Source of the DNA: Liolophura sinensis
Lineage: Eukaryota; Mollusca; Polyplacophora; Chitonida; Chitonidae
Direction: 5' to 3'
DNA: 64,000 bases
Assembly: GCF_032854445.1 (NCBI RefSeq)
Contig: NC_088305.1
Span: 8,871,606-8,935,605 of the forward strand
Shown: positions 32,840 through 44,209 of the stretch, in pieces
Layout: each line of letters begins with the position of its first letter
How positions within the stretch are numbered: the stretch's first letter is position 1
Translations under genes and position numbers: made by a program
Notes under the pieces: model-generated
What the model was told of the DNA's origin: nothing
Database searches by the model: none
What the model saw: the letters and a program-made list of their open reading frames with translations, nothing else

Positions 32840-34513
32840 CAGTCCTGGAAAAAAGTTTGGAATATTGTTTTCACTGATGATAGCATTTACCAGAAACATA
32901 CTTTTGTGCGCCTTACATGGAATGCACACATTCTTGTTTGGGTGGAAAATGTAGTGGATTATGTCCCCTTTCAGCTCATACACACCATTACTGCTTGTGT
33001 CACCTGAGCAAAATTACAGTTGGGACAAAGCATGACCATCCATTTCTCAGTGAAAAAGTCATGTACGCAGACATGATTATAATTTAACCTTGTAACTCTT
33101 ATAAAAGCTCGGTTAAGGCATGCCAGTGCTCCAGAGTGTTTCCAACAATACTGCTGTGATCATGAGACGTCAACTGAGTGCTGCAGTCTGCAACCGTATC
33201 GTTGGTATGAGCCTGGCTGGAGCAAAACAGAAGGACATTGCAGCAGCTCTTGGTGTCACTCAGGGAGCCGTCTCCAAAATCTTTAAGCGACACCGACAGA
33301 CGGGTGTGCCGACGCCTAGACCGAGGTCTGGTCGGCCACGAAAGACCACCGAGAGAGAGGACCGGTATCGGTGAGACTTTGCCGCAATGGCCGTACGAAG
33401 AGTTCCAACCAGATACGCGCTGAAAGGATGAGATTTACCAATACTCCTGTGTCAAGCCGCTTAGTGCGATCCAGGCTGTTGACTGCTGGGTATTTGGTAA
33501 GGAGGCCTAAGAGGAAGCCTTTGCTACAGCGTCGACACCGCCAGGCACGCTTATCCTGGGCGCGGGAACACCTGAACTGGCAGGTGGGACACTGGCGACA
33601 CGTGATATTCAGTGATGAGTCTCGTTTTGTCGTCTACCGGGAGGATGGCCGTGTGATGGTGCGTCGTCAGGCTCACGAGGCTCTGAACGAAGATTGCATC
33701 ATGCCCAGAGTCCAAGGCGGGGGCGGTGGGGTCACCGTCTGGGGTGCTTTTCATAGCACTGGTAAATGCGACCAGCACGTCTTGGATGGACACATGAACC
33801 AGCACCAATATCAATGGATTCTGGAAACGATAATGCTCCCATTTGCTCGGCAACAATTCAGGGCAAACTTTGTGTATCAGGACGACAACGCCACGCCGCA
33901 CCGGACCGAACTGATACGGAATTTTCTGGAACAGGAGGGTGTTGAGCACATGCAGTGGCCAGCCATTTCACCGGATATGAACCCAATTGAGAACTTGTGG
34001 GCGGAAGTTTCCCGTGGGTTGAATAACCTGGATGAAGCCCCAACGAACGTGGCTGAACTAACTCGTGCTGTGCTCACTTGCTGGAGAGATACACCGGAAG
34101 AAACTTTGACTTCCTTAGTTGCCAGTATGCCGAGACGTGTGCGCGCATTGTACAATGCGAGGGGTGGGCACACCAAGTACTAAATTAATTTTCTGTATTG
34201 TTAGTGTTTTGCATATTTAACTCACCAAGTATTGTAGACATATTTCCAATCGAATAAAAGTTACAGCTCGTAATAAAATACATGGGTTTCACTGAATTTC
34301 TGCACTTGTTTGGGGCGCTTTCAGAATATCGTGAAAAACTCGTCTCCTATAACATTTAGAAATGTTTTGGTTTGAGGAAACTATTGATAATGCATCATAG
34401 AGACTAGTCCAAGTGAAACCAATCGACAGATTATTGACCTGAACGCAGCGAACCACGCTCTTCGTGGAGATGGTGTGAAATTCACCAATATTCCAAACTT
34501 TTTTCCAGGACTA
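32840..34513 (+). mobile_element. Tc1/mariner-family DNA transposon, 1674 bp, near complete
   Basis: Terminal inverted repeats begin CAGTCCTGGAAAAAAG at the left (32840) and TAGTCCTGGAAAAAAG at the right (read from 34513). After the first base they match perfectly for 27 nt (AGTCCTGG through GGAATATTG). TA dinucleotides flank both ends (32838-32839 and 34514-34515), as expected for Tc1/mariner insertion. The element carries a two-part transposase in the forward direction. The intact ends and single coding frameshift suggest a fairly recent insertion. It lies upstream of the most 5' cyclase exon found, so it may be in a cyclase intron if the missing exons lie further up. Confidence 0.95.
33120..34183 (+). 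pseudogene. Tc1-like transposase with one frameshift
   Basis: The first part (33120-33374, 84 aa) holds the paired-type helix-turn-helix DNA-binding domain (KQKDIAAALGVTQGAVSKIF) and a GRPRK AT-hook-like motif. A TGA at 33372 then ends that frame. The second part (frame from about 33371 to 34183, 270 aa) continues without loss in the -1 frame: the second helix-turn-helix subdomain, then the DDE catalytic domain with SDESRF, QDDNATPH and SPDMNPIENLWAE. The spacing fits the DD34E pattern of Tc1 enzymes. A GGGGGVTVWGAF glycine box is present. Enzymes of this family cut and paste the element at TA sites. With the frameshift this copy probably makes no full-length enzyme, though an upstream ATG other than 33120 has not been excluded. 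Confidence 0.93.
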
Positions 34514-34515
34514 TA

Positions 34516-35262
34516 TGGCATTCGCAATATTGCTAGAAATATAAGTTTTATAAATATATTAGGTTAACAACCTTTATCAAATGTGGTACTCGTTATGATT
34601 TATAAGAATGACACAACGAAATAATATTCATTTCACGAAACGATGAACAAGTACTTATGCACACATAAATTCTTCCCACCAACAACCCTAGCATAAACTC
34701 TACAAATACAATGCTATTATCAATCCATATAGCGGTAAATGCATACAGCAACCAGAATGATGATGCCTCGTCAACCAGGATCACAAATATTTGCTTTTCA
34801 CCCAACAAAGATTTCTTTTCTATGCGAGTATTGATGTTCTAGTCAAATATCATCAGCGTTTTGACGTTCTGATTTCATTGGAGAATCCAAATAGGTTCTG
34901 AAGGCTTTCATGCTCAGAAGCGGTTGGACAGTAAATGACATATCCCTGTGTTAAGCACAGACCCAGTACAGTTATAATGCATCAATGATGGCGTGTCCAG
35001 ATGGCGGCCGCCCATATATTAGTAGTAATAACGATGTTTGATAAAGGACCATTCTGGACTGGACGTTACTGAGTTAAAAGAGCTACGTGACACTAACGAA
35101 ATTTGGACGTTATGTATTACCAAGGTTGCGATTTCGCATGTATGTTCACATCAAAAGTTTGGAATAACAAAGTATTGTTAATTATGTGGGGAATCAAACC
35201 AGAAGTCTTATACTAGACCAAGCTTGTCCACGTCCATTATATGGGATATTATGTGCCAGGAA
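34516..35262. other. No gene seen
   Basis: A hydrophobic minus-strand frame (34593-34808) is compositionally explained by AT-rich sequence and does not match cyclase membrane helices I know. Confidence 0.45.
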
Positions 35263-35332
35263 TGGCTTCCGTCGTATAAGTGAATTATTCTTCAGTACGG
35301 CGTAAAAACACCTATGAAATAAATAAATCAAT
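35263..35332 (+). repeat. SINE family A 3' end
   Basis: CTTCCGTCGTATAAGTGAAT, CTTCAGTACGGCGTAAAAAC, then AAATAAATAAAT. It is truncated at the 5' side. Confidence 0.8.
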
Positions 35333-35659
35333 CAACCAGGCTGTAGTCTTTTATATTATAGTTATAATGCCTTGCTCTACAGGCCGCCGCTTCGACTGTT
35401 ATCGGAATCATGATGACAAAGCGCTGATGGCAGCATCTGAGCTGGCTCTGCGAGCGAATGCCTGTATGCGGGAAAATGTTTTCTCCACCTATAAAACCAA
35501 CCGCCAATTGTGATGCTAAACAACAGTTATACCAATATATGCTTTATACTCAGTAAGACACCTTGCTATTTACTTGATCATTCCGTTTTGAAAATGTCAA
35601 CAAAGTATTTGTGTACAAATATCCCAAAAGCTGGAGCTGAATTAAAGAGTATATAATCA

Positions 35660-35965
35660 GGATTTATTGATTGATTTATGTGATCAACGCAATACTCAAG
35701 AATGTTTCAGTGATACGATTGGAATCAATTTTATGGGTGGAGGAAGTCGGAATGAGCGGAGAAAACTACTTAAGCAATTTACTGACTAACTTTCCCACAT
35801 ATAACCTACAGATATGCTCACCATACTACTGGAAGACAAGAGGTTTTCAATGAATTTTAGATAGCGTGAAGACCAAAACTGGCGTCGTGGATCGCTTACT
35901 GTCACCAAGGCCTCATAAGCAACAGGAGCGGTGGAATCTCCAAATTCCCTGTCCGACTAATGTAT
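35660..35965 (-). repeat. Family D copy, long
   Basis: GATTTATTGATTGATTTATG, AATACTCAAGAATGTTTCAG, GGGTGGAGGAAGTCGGAATG, TGACTAACTTTCCCACATAT, GTCACCAAGGCCTCATAAGC and GGAGCGGTGGAATCTCCAAA. It is the best-preserved D copy in the window. Confidence 0.72.
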
Positions 35966-37844
35966 TAGTGGGTGTTTTTTTGATTGTGTTGCCAGAAACT
36001 TGACCCAACTCATGCGGTAAATACACAGAACAATTCACAGTAAACGATCAAAAGCAGCTGATAATTGCCCTTAACAGACCTGATGATGTTGGAGAAAACC
36101 TGGGACCATTGCCAGGATTGTTGGAGATTCTGTTATTGCTATGTGTGAAAGAGAAAAAAACGAAAGGTCTTGATTTTTTTAAATCGATGCAAAGAACTCC
36201 GCTATCACGTCTTGCTTGGAGTATTCGGATTCCAAAGAAACGGAGTAAAAAAAGTCTGTTGTGCGGAGACGTAAATTGTCTGAAACCAGCTATTTATTGA
36301 TTTACCTTGTCACCTAAAGGCAAGAGCATTATTACAACGTCAGCGACCAAACGGTTTCCCGGGAGATTCCAAGCTCAACGGGGCAATAACTGTCCAGCAA
36401 AGTACTTTAACACAGATACATGGACTGACGGTTAACAGAGCGGCTAGCAGGATACGGAACAATTTGGCACAATAATTAGCTTCAACCATGAAACAGTATT
36501 ATGCAATGGATGTCAGAAAGCTAGGACCGACAAGCTGTTGCCACAGAATACGCTTCCTGCTACAGTGTGGCCAGTTCATCGGTCTCATGCACTGCACGGC
36601 AAGCTGTAGCTATCACATGTTACTTAACTGTACCGTATACAGCGTTTTTAGTATAGAAAACACTCCATCCCGCATGTGGCGGTCTGAAACTTAAAGTTTT
36701 TTTCTGCTTAGAAGAACATTTGCTAAATTTGGCAGAACATAGGCTGTACGACGTACGGCAGTGCAATACGAGAATTTCGAGATTCAACTTTACGTCATTA
36801 TGCCGTCACGGGAAGGCTATTCAGTACATTTTAACATTGGCGGTTATATACAATAATCAATACTATCCATAATCAATGACGTTTATTCCTTGGAAATATT
36901 TAGTTCACTGAATTTTTGTCGGTGATTCAATAAATTATATTCATCTTTGTGGATAATTTTGCGGTTGTTGTCTGTTAAGCGCGACATATACGAGAGCTGA
37001 AGACGAGACTCTACACAACTGTTGCATCGGGTCCTGCGCATGCTAAATAACGACACGATCCAACAGGACCATAATCTCAGTCGTTACGTGTGTTGTCGGT
37101 TCAGCCCAAAGCCGTATGGCCATCAGCGACTGGGTCCAACTCGGTTTGCAACCAGCTGAGTTGAGTAAAGTTGAGTTACGTCTTAAGTTCTCGTGTAGAG
37201 TTTATGAAACAGTTGGAAAACTAAAACTTGTAGAACTTGTTCATCAAAGGTGCCGAGAGTAGGGCTACAAAGAAACTGTTGATGTAACCTGTACGCAAAA
37301 AGCTAACGCGGTGATGCATCAAACTTACATGTACCTCTCCAACTTTCACTGAGGAAACGCCGGTGTATTTAATGCACTCTGGAGTAAAACTGAGGAGAAT
37401 TCTGAAATCAATGCCCGACATTTCCAGTATTAGATATTTTGTCACCTTAATGGATAAGAACAAACTCCACAAATTATTGATCAGGCGTTGTGGATGATTG
37501 ACCGATACATCACTGTCTTCCATACAAGATGCATGAGCGAACAGCAACAAGCTCTACGTTCTGTCGATCAGTCAGTCTACTGTCGCCAAAAATGGGAATA
37601 AATAGACAACCGACGTGGTTTGTATTGGCCGGGGACCCGCTGTTGTCAAAAACCATCTTAATTAATGAAAGTCTCACTTTTTAGCCGACTTAAATCGAAG
37701 AGGCGCCCCGTCGCTAGTGAAACGGAGAAGGCAAGCACCACCCGCAGAGGTAGATATGGATGTGATGCCTTGAAAATCGACTTTCTTCCGTGTACCGTTG
37801 ATAACTGTTGACTGGTTTTCTCGTTCATGACACCGGCTTTATTT
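35966..37844. other. No gene seen
   Basis: Chance ORFs on both strands. No recognised repeat family or splice-bounded frame. Confidence 0.45.
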
Positions 37845-38480
37845 GCTGTTTATATATTATTTCTTACATATGTCTTTGGGAACTGGTGGTCTAGGTTGTT
37901 TTGGCAATGGGCCTTGCAATAATCGACTTGGAGCGACGCTTTATGTTACTAGCTTTCTTGGCTATTTCTCATATATGCCTTTGGGAACTGCTGTTTTATT
38001 CTTTAAGACTGCAGAAAAGGCACGACATAAGTTGCTATTCCAGGGCCTCAAGGCCCCTACAGACACTCGTATACCGGCCATCAATCAAGACGGATGTTCT
38101 ACAGTCCGATTGCACAAGGCGATCGTAGGTTACATGTAAGTGGTTTGTGAATACATCGGCCACACATATTAAAAACATAATGTTACCACGATCGTTTTGT
38201 GCAAAATCAATAATGTCAAGATCAATTCCAAAACAATGTTCAACATAAAGAAAGTATGTGAAGTGCTAAATTAACACGGGCAGAGAAGCAGACAGCACTT
38301 TTCAATGATGTTGAAAAGACGCAATAAGTTGTCAAGGCTAAAGAATCAAGTCGGTATCCAAACCGTCCACCACACTGGCATGTAAATTGTTAAAAATCAA
38401 AATATTTATCTCAGTTTTGCTTTCATTGCAACTGTTCATCCATCCATTGTGGCGAGGTAACTCAATATAAAGAATATACG
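37845..38480. repeat. Head-to-head pair of family B copies (inverted)
   Basis: 37845-38105 carries family B blocks in plus orientation (ACATATGTCTTTGGGAACT, CCTTGCAATAATCGACTTGG). 38205-38480 carries them in minus orientation (TCAAGATCAATTCCAAAACA, then AACTGTTCATCCATCC). Together they could form a long imperfect hairpin. Confidence 0.65.
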
Positions 38481-39753
38481 CCCCTTTGTCCGAGGTTATG
38501 CAAAATTAGACATTGTTATGAAGCAGAGATTCGGGACGCTCTGTCCATACTTAGCCCTACTGCCAAGAGAATCATACTCACTGTAAAACTTGAGAAACTT
38601 TGATGGAATAACCTTGACACTCGATGCAGTTGTTACAGTAATACTAGTAAATTGTGACATTGGTTGAAATCGTCATATAGAACAAATGCAACAAGGCGAA
38701 TTGTACAAGATCGAGACTGGACTCGCAATCTGTCAATGTTATCTTTTGAACATGCGCACTTCTTCATTTTGCCCGATGTTGCGTTTCATAACGAGATTTA
38801 CAGGAGCCCACAGAACTGCAATAAACCACAGAGACCTAGCTGGTTGCTGACCTAAGCACCATAGCCATTTCCAGTCTACCATTTCCCTGCGAAGCTGTCT
38901 AATAGGGTGGAAAATGTGCAGTTAACGTGGGACGTAACGTATACACGAAGACTGAAGAAGGGACAGAGAGCTGGATTGTCGAACTCAGCATATCGGCATC
39001 GTAGCACATGGTGGTTGAACGAGTGCCAGGGCCCAACGAACTCTCTCATGGTTGTTCAAACATCGAGGATAACTTTTTATTGCTTATCTTCCGAATTCCA
39101 TATGGAGTTAGCCAATAGTAACCAATACTATCAAGCTGGCGCATCGACCGCTGAAGGAAGGACTGTTATTTTTACCGCCGGCCCATAATCGTATTGGCCT
39201 AGGTGTGATTCGTCCACCTGTGCAAGTGAACGTGAGGATCACCGAGGTCAGATCGTCTTTGGGCCCCAAGAATCGTGATTCGGACTAAAGGGAACAAGTT
39301 TGTGAGCGGACATCCTTGGAGCCAAACCCCTCACGCGATGTATAGGGACACGGATTTGAAACGTAGAACAATGAAAGCTCTAGAGAATACATATGAAGCT
39401 GCAATAAAGGATAAAGCCTTTGTATATCAAGTGAATCCTTATATGTGACTGAAGGCGCACGGTTCTTGCCTGTTTGTGTTAGAGATTGTACTGGATCCTA
39501 AAGTGGCATAAATCGTGACACAGAACAAAACGACGGTTGAATCTATAACGAAGGACCATACTCTGGAAGCGGCAGAGGAACATGGAGAACAAAGATAACT
39601 GTTCGGGGGAAGAAAGATTCCAGGCTTACCTGAATTTCCTAGACCGTAGGCTAGTGGTTAGAAAGGCTCGGTTTTCCATCGTTAAAACGCAAGAGGCACG
39701 CGTTAAAAACCGTCCTTAAACAGGGAATTTGTAGTTTTCTACGCTTTTCACTG

Positions 39754-40323
39754 CACTGTTAAGAGAAAAGGGCCAAAACTACCAGAAAAACTAGGGTCAG
39801 ATGTGACCCTGATATTCAGGGTATAGGCATGACCAACTTATCAAACCATATAATTTAGGGTCACGCGATCCTACAAATTAGGGTTGACCTACCCCATGAA
39901 TAAGGGTATCGGCACCATTAAGTAGAGGGAGTGTGCGAGGGGTTTAACGTCGTACTTAACAATTTTTCAGTCATATGACGACAAAGGCATCCTTAGAGTG
40001 CAGGACGAATTTCTACTGCAGGATTGATCCTGGATCTACCGTTTCCGGAGCGGACGCTCTACGAACCGTGCTATCTAGGTCCCTGACCTTCTGATGTAAA
40101 TTTTAGAGTCAAATGAAAAAACTTGCCTGTGTTTGCAACCCTAAAATGAGGGTCCCAAATATATAGGGTCACTGTTTCAACCCTAAAAATCTGTCTTGTT
40201 AAGAACAATGTCCATTGTTAGCGTCAAACAATTCGACCCTTATTTTCCGATCCTATATTTCAGGGTCAGGTTGCCTGCGACCCTGAAAAATTGGGTCGAG
40301 CTGACCCTAAAATTTTGACAGTG
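39754..40323. mobile_element. Foldback/MITE-like element with AGGGTCA-rich inverted ends
   Basis: The left end starts CACTGTTAAGAG and runs into ACTAGGGTCAGATGTGACCC. The right end, read inward on the minus strand, starts CACTGTCAAAATTTTAGGGT and continues CAGCTCGACCC. Both arms contain repeated AGGGTC/GACCCT motifs. There is no coding capacity. A clear target duplication was not seen. The middle is occupied by a family C2 SINE remnant. Confidence 0.75.
39925..40085 (-). repeat. SINE family C2, internally deleted, tRNA-like head preserved
   Basis: Minus-strand reading gives a tRNA-like head (GGGACCTAGATAGCACGGTT, CGTAGAGCGTCCGCTCCGG, box-B-like GGATCAATCC), then jumps to the 3' body (GTCGTCATATGACTGAAAAA). 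It supplies the full pol III promoter head that other C2 copies lack. It is nested inside the foldback element at 39754-40323. Confidence 0.8.
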
Positions 40324-40416
40324 TGCGTGTGTGGGCCTTGGTTGCGACGCTCTTGTGGCCGTTTTAAGAGTATTACGGTCACTTGTCTTCAAGCAATATG
40401 TATATCTGTACGTCAT

Positions 40417-40554
40417 GTGGGAAAGTTCGCCGGTAACTTGTGGGAAAGTTCGCCGGTAACTTGTGGGAAAGTTCGCCGGTAACTTGTGGGAAAGTTCGCC
40501 GGTAACTTGTGGGAAAGTTCACCGGTAACTTGTGGGAAAGTTCATCATTAACTG
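40417..40554. repeat. 23-bp tandem repeat, six copies
   Basis: The unit GTGGGAAAGTTCGCCGGTA followed by ACTT repeats at 40417, 40440, 40463, 40486, 40509 and 40532. The first four are identical, the fifth has one change, and the sixth differs in its second half. The unit resembles a segment of the dispersed A/D families (for example GGGGAAAGTTCGTCAGTAAT at 58712). Confidence 0.97.
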
Positions 40555-43141
40555 GCCAGAGGTCGATGATTTACATCCACTAGGCTTGATGCCTTTACGC
40601 TGTTTTCAAGTTTTTGTGTATAAAATATGATACAATGCAACACAGCACCTAGAGTCATTCTAAAAAGGTGACTTTAAATAAATTCCTATTTAACATCACT
40701 GGATTTTTCTTCTACAATATGGGTTGTGTGAGATGCGACCATGTAACCGTTTGTATGAACCGTTGAATGGCACGTCCTAACTGAAGTACATATGGGAAGA
40801 GAATTTCACTGTTGTTGTTGTCTTTTGTACCTAGGCGTTTCCCCCACAAAATCAATTCCAACTACATGGACAAAACAATGTTGTAGATAAATGCAGCACT
40901 CAACCGGTTTTGGGATACGAACATCATGTTTGGATATTTAAAAGTATCAGTATGTCGGAAGATATACAGACTAGAAAAGACACGGCACTAGGACATCCAC
41001 AAATTGCACCTTAACAGTTATAATTAATATTAATAATATTATTTACCAAAATTTTCCACTCTAAGCGAATCGTCCCGTACTTTTAACGGGATAAGTACAC
41101 TCTCTTAAAGATTAGTGCCCAGATTACCATTCATTCATAACTGGATACCCCTGATAATATTGTTAAATTGAGTATAAAAAATATTGAAAAAGGGTACATT
41201 AATTAATTACATTTTGAGTAATATGGCACTTAGAATCACTAGATAATGAACCTGGTTTATGTGTTTTTTTCCGACAACAGTCGGTAGTCGCCGCCTAATT
41301 ATGTCATACAAGTTCGAACTTTACGAACTGTCAGACCTTCGCCGTTTAGTTCAGTATTAAAAAAGTTACCAAGGGTGATAACAAGCACATTAAATTTCTC
41401 CCCAAAATGGTTTGCTCTTCTGCACAGGGTTGTACAAACAGGTCGTCCAAGAACCCATGAGTTAGTTCTTCCAAGTTTCCCAACGATTTGGCACCGAGAA
41501 AGGTGTGAGGTTTACAACACAAGATTTCGTACTCACCACAAACTGTCGTATCTGCTCTCGCCATAACACAGCTGAAAGCTACGAGAGGAATACAGCTGGA
41601 ACTTCAAAATGGTACGGTACACAGTAGTTATGAAATAATTTCAACTGAACTGAAAACAGATAGATAGTAAGTCTCTGTACACTAACGCCAAGATGCACAT
41701 CGTACATTTATTCATATTGTACACGACTATACACCCCTATAAGCATGGGCTATTCGTAGTTGTCATCACATATATGTATGGGTTTACAATCACTTGGCGA
41801 ATAGAATGATATTTATTGTAAAGTGGACAGAGAGAAAGAATGGTAAATAATATTAAATCTTGAGATAAACACACGAAATGCACAGTGTAACACAGGATAA
41901 AGCTATAGCTTAGCAGTCCGTATTGTCAGTGCGGTTGGAAATGCCTGGACAAATTAAGATCAAATTCAAAATCTAAAAACTCGGAATCTGAAGTCTTGCC
42001 CAGAGATGTCAGTGTCATAAATCGGAACGCTAACGTCGTCCAATTGATAAGGAAGTATATTTTCTTCTTTGTAGCTAAAATTCTGGAAAATGACATCGTT
42101 TTGATATCACATTTTCAGGTTATTTAGGCCAGCTAGACTTGGGTTGGCCATCTATGACGTCGCCCGCTGAGCCAGCTGAGATAGGCCAGGGCTGTAAATC
42201 TATTGTTTTTTGGTGGATTTAAAGTCCTTATTACACTTTTCAGAAGCCCACCCGGTAACATACTGTCTAAACAGGTTATAATCTTTTTAATTTGGACCAG
42301 TGGTTAAATCTGGACAATGATCCTATAAGTATCCATTTCATATATAAATGCTGCTTTGAATAAGTTTTCTCGAGGACATAATTGAAGTCTTCACACAGGG
42401 GTGTGTTACATCTGATAATAAAGACGTACACGTAACAACGCCCTTTTGCACACACAAAGTCGGCTCTGCGGGGAAGCTGGTCTCCAGGAAGTTGACCCAG
42501 ATATCGCGAGAGAGGCCTTGGTGGTGATTTGGCCTTAGGGTCCCAACGGTGCCGTAATAGGAGTAACTAACCGCCTGACGGCCCTACACATATCCGGGGC
42601 CGGGCCCTCCTGTAAAACGGTCCCTGATCGCATTATAGCGGTCAGTCGACTTCTCCGATCAGAGTAGGCTGCCGACTGAAACACCTCAGGACAAGGCAGA
42701 AAAGACGGGATTCTCTCGGCTGGAAATCAATTTGAAGAGATCTGCTCAAGGTAAATTAGGTATTAACCAGAAAGCTGTGACAACAGACGGTTTTGCAGGG
42801 AACTGGCGTCTGCGCTGCAACCAGTTCATTACTGCAGTACAAAGATGTGTGATGAAATTTAATTTGTCACGTGATCATTATATTATCCAGTCTTCGTTCT
42901 ATTACAAACGCCAACTAAATATGACCAGGTACAAACATTTACGAAACACCGAAAGTCAACGTCAAGCTATGATCATTCGTTGATTAGTTTTTGGTATAAA
43001 TCTACTGTTATAACACTAACGTTAATTTACAAAATCAACACCCAAAGCAACTCCATAATGACAGTGTTACAAGATAAAATCTTCCTCTCCGGTCAAAAAA
43101 GGGAACAATGCGAAATGTTCTCCGGTGACGCTGTTGGAGGG
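40555..43141. other. No gene seen; one GC-rich patch
   Basis: 42430-42720 is GC-rich (GGGGCCGGGCCCTCCTG, GGCAGAAAAGACGGGATTC) and stands out from its flanks, but neither strand gives a recognisable protein or RNA. Confidence 0.4.
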
Positions 43142-43440
43142 CGATGAAATCATCGCGATCGTTCGAAACAATGCGTTGTTTTTAATCCATTACAATGCAA
43201 TACGATGAAGTATATGCGACCGGTCAAAACAATCTAGTATCTTCTACTGTAACATGGTCGTAACACGACGAAGTCACTGCGACCGGTCAAAACAATCTAG
43301 TATGTTCAACTGTAACACGATCGTAACACGATGATATCCTGGCCGGCGGTCAAACCAATATGGCACGTTCCATCGTAACACGAACGTTACCCGATAAAGT
43401 CATGAAGGAACGCTAAAGAAGTCCGTTATGTTCTATAGAC
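43142..43440. repeat. 63-bp tandem repeat, about 4.8 copies
   Basis: Units start CGATGAAR/CGACGAAG at 43142 (61 nt), 43203, 43266, 43329 and 43392. Units 2 and 3 are the most alike, sharing TGCGACCGGTCAAAACAATC. Units 1, 4 and 5 are diverged, so the array is old at its edges. Confidence 0.9.
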
Positions 43441-43776
43441 TGCCAAAATCGTCTTTTGTCAGTGACATGTAACGCCGTAAGCTTCACACATCGATATTTT
43501 GGACGTCCATAAATGTCAATGCCAGATAAAATGCAAAAGTTATATTACTTTTGAAATTCATAATGTAAAGTTCACTCGCAACTTGCAAATATGCCTTAAC
43601 TAAACAACTCGGGGTTCTCTGTTATAGCAGTTTACACTATCACCTTGTAAAAATTTGCAATGGTTTACATCTGAACAGTTTCAACCAAGATTATTTGGGG
43701 AACTAAGCTTGCATTAGACAACACAGTGCTAAACTTCACAAAGTACATTTGCCTCTCATTTTATCTTGTAATTTTG

Positions 43777-43880
43777 TATTTATTTATTTGATTGGTGTTT
43801 TACGCCGTACTCAAGAATATTTCACTTATACGACGGCGGCCAGCAGTATGATGGGAGGAAACCGGATAGAGCCCGGGATA
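43777..43880 (-). repeat. SINE family A 3' half (first arm of inverted pair)
   Basis: Plus strand: TATTTATTTATTTGATTGGT, TATACGACGGCGGCCAGCAG, GGAAACCGGATAGAGCCCGG. It faces the opposite-strand copy at 44037-44207. Confidence 0.9.
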
Positions 43881-44036
43881 TATAATTTTATATTTTTAAT
43901 ATAAGTTAGGTTATTAAGAAACTTATTCAGGCTATTGATTTACTATATACAAACAAATCCTGAGGCACCAAGAATCTTGAAATAGATTTACTTGCATGTT
44001 GATCAAAATAGCAACAAAACGTATAACAACTGGACG

Positions 44037-44207
44037 GTGCCTCCGTGACTAAGTTGGTTAGCGCGCTAGCCCAGGGCCCCCTAACCACTGCGGTCGCTGT
44101 GAGTTCAAGTCCATGCTGTTTTTCTCTCCTGCTGTACGTGAAATAGGTCTGAAAGGTCGTATAAGTGAAATTTTCTTAAGTCTGGCGTAAAACATCAATC
44201 AAATAAT
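44037..44207 (+). repeat. SINE family A with intact tRNA-like head and internal deletion
   Basis: The head is GTGCCTCCGTGACTAAGTTG, GTTAGCGCGCTAGCCCAGGG, then CGGTCGCTGTGAGTTCAAGT. The middle is deleted. The 3' end is CGTATAAGTGAAATTTTCTT and GGCGTAAAACATCAATCAAA. Box A and box B are both recognisable. Confidence 0.88.
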
Positions 44208-44209
44208 TA

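Noticed and set aside
33551-34176. Long minus-strand ORFs opposite the transposase.
   Set aside because: Shadow frames of the forward transposase coding region.
34593-34808. Hydrophobic minus-strand ORF upstream of the cyclase, considered as the missing helices 1-5.
   Set aside because: No alignment with the cyclase N-terminal membrane cassette. AT-rich sequence readily gives hydrophobic frames.
36520-36640. Minus-strand peptide SYSLP next to a cyclase-like HVIATA string, considered as the exon before 31248.
   Set aside because: The two strings are in different frames with stops between them and no donor fits the required phase 0.
44037-44110. Possible tRNA gene with GTTAGCGCGCTAGC and GAGTTCAAGTC.
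   Set aside because: Head of a family A SINE. It lacks a proper anticodon arm and a 3' stem.
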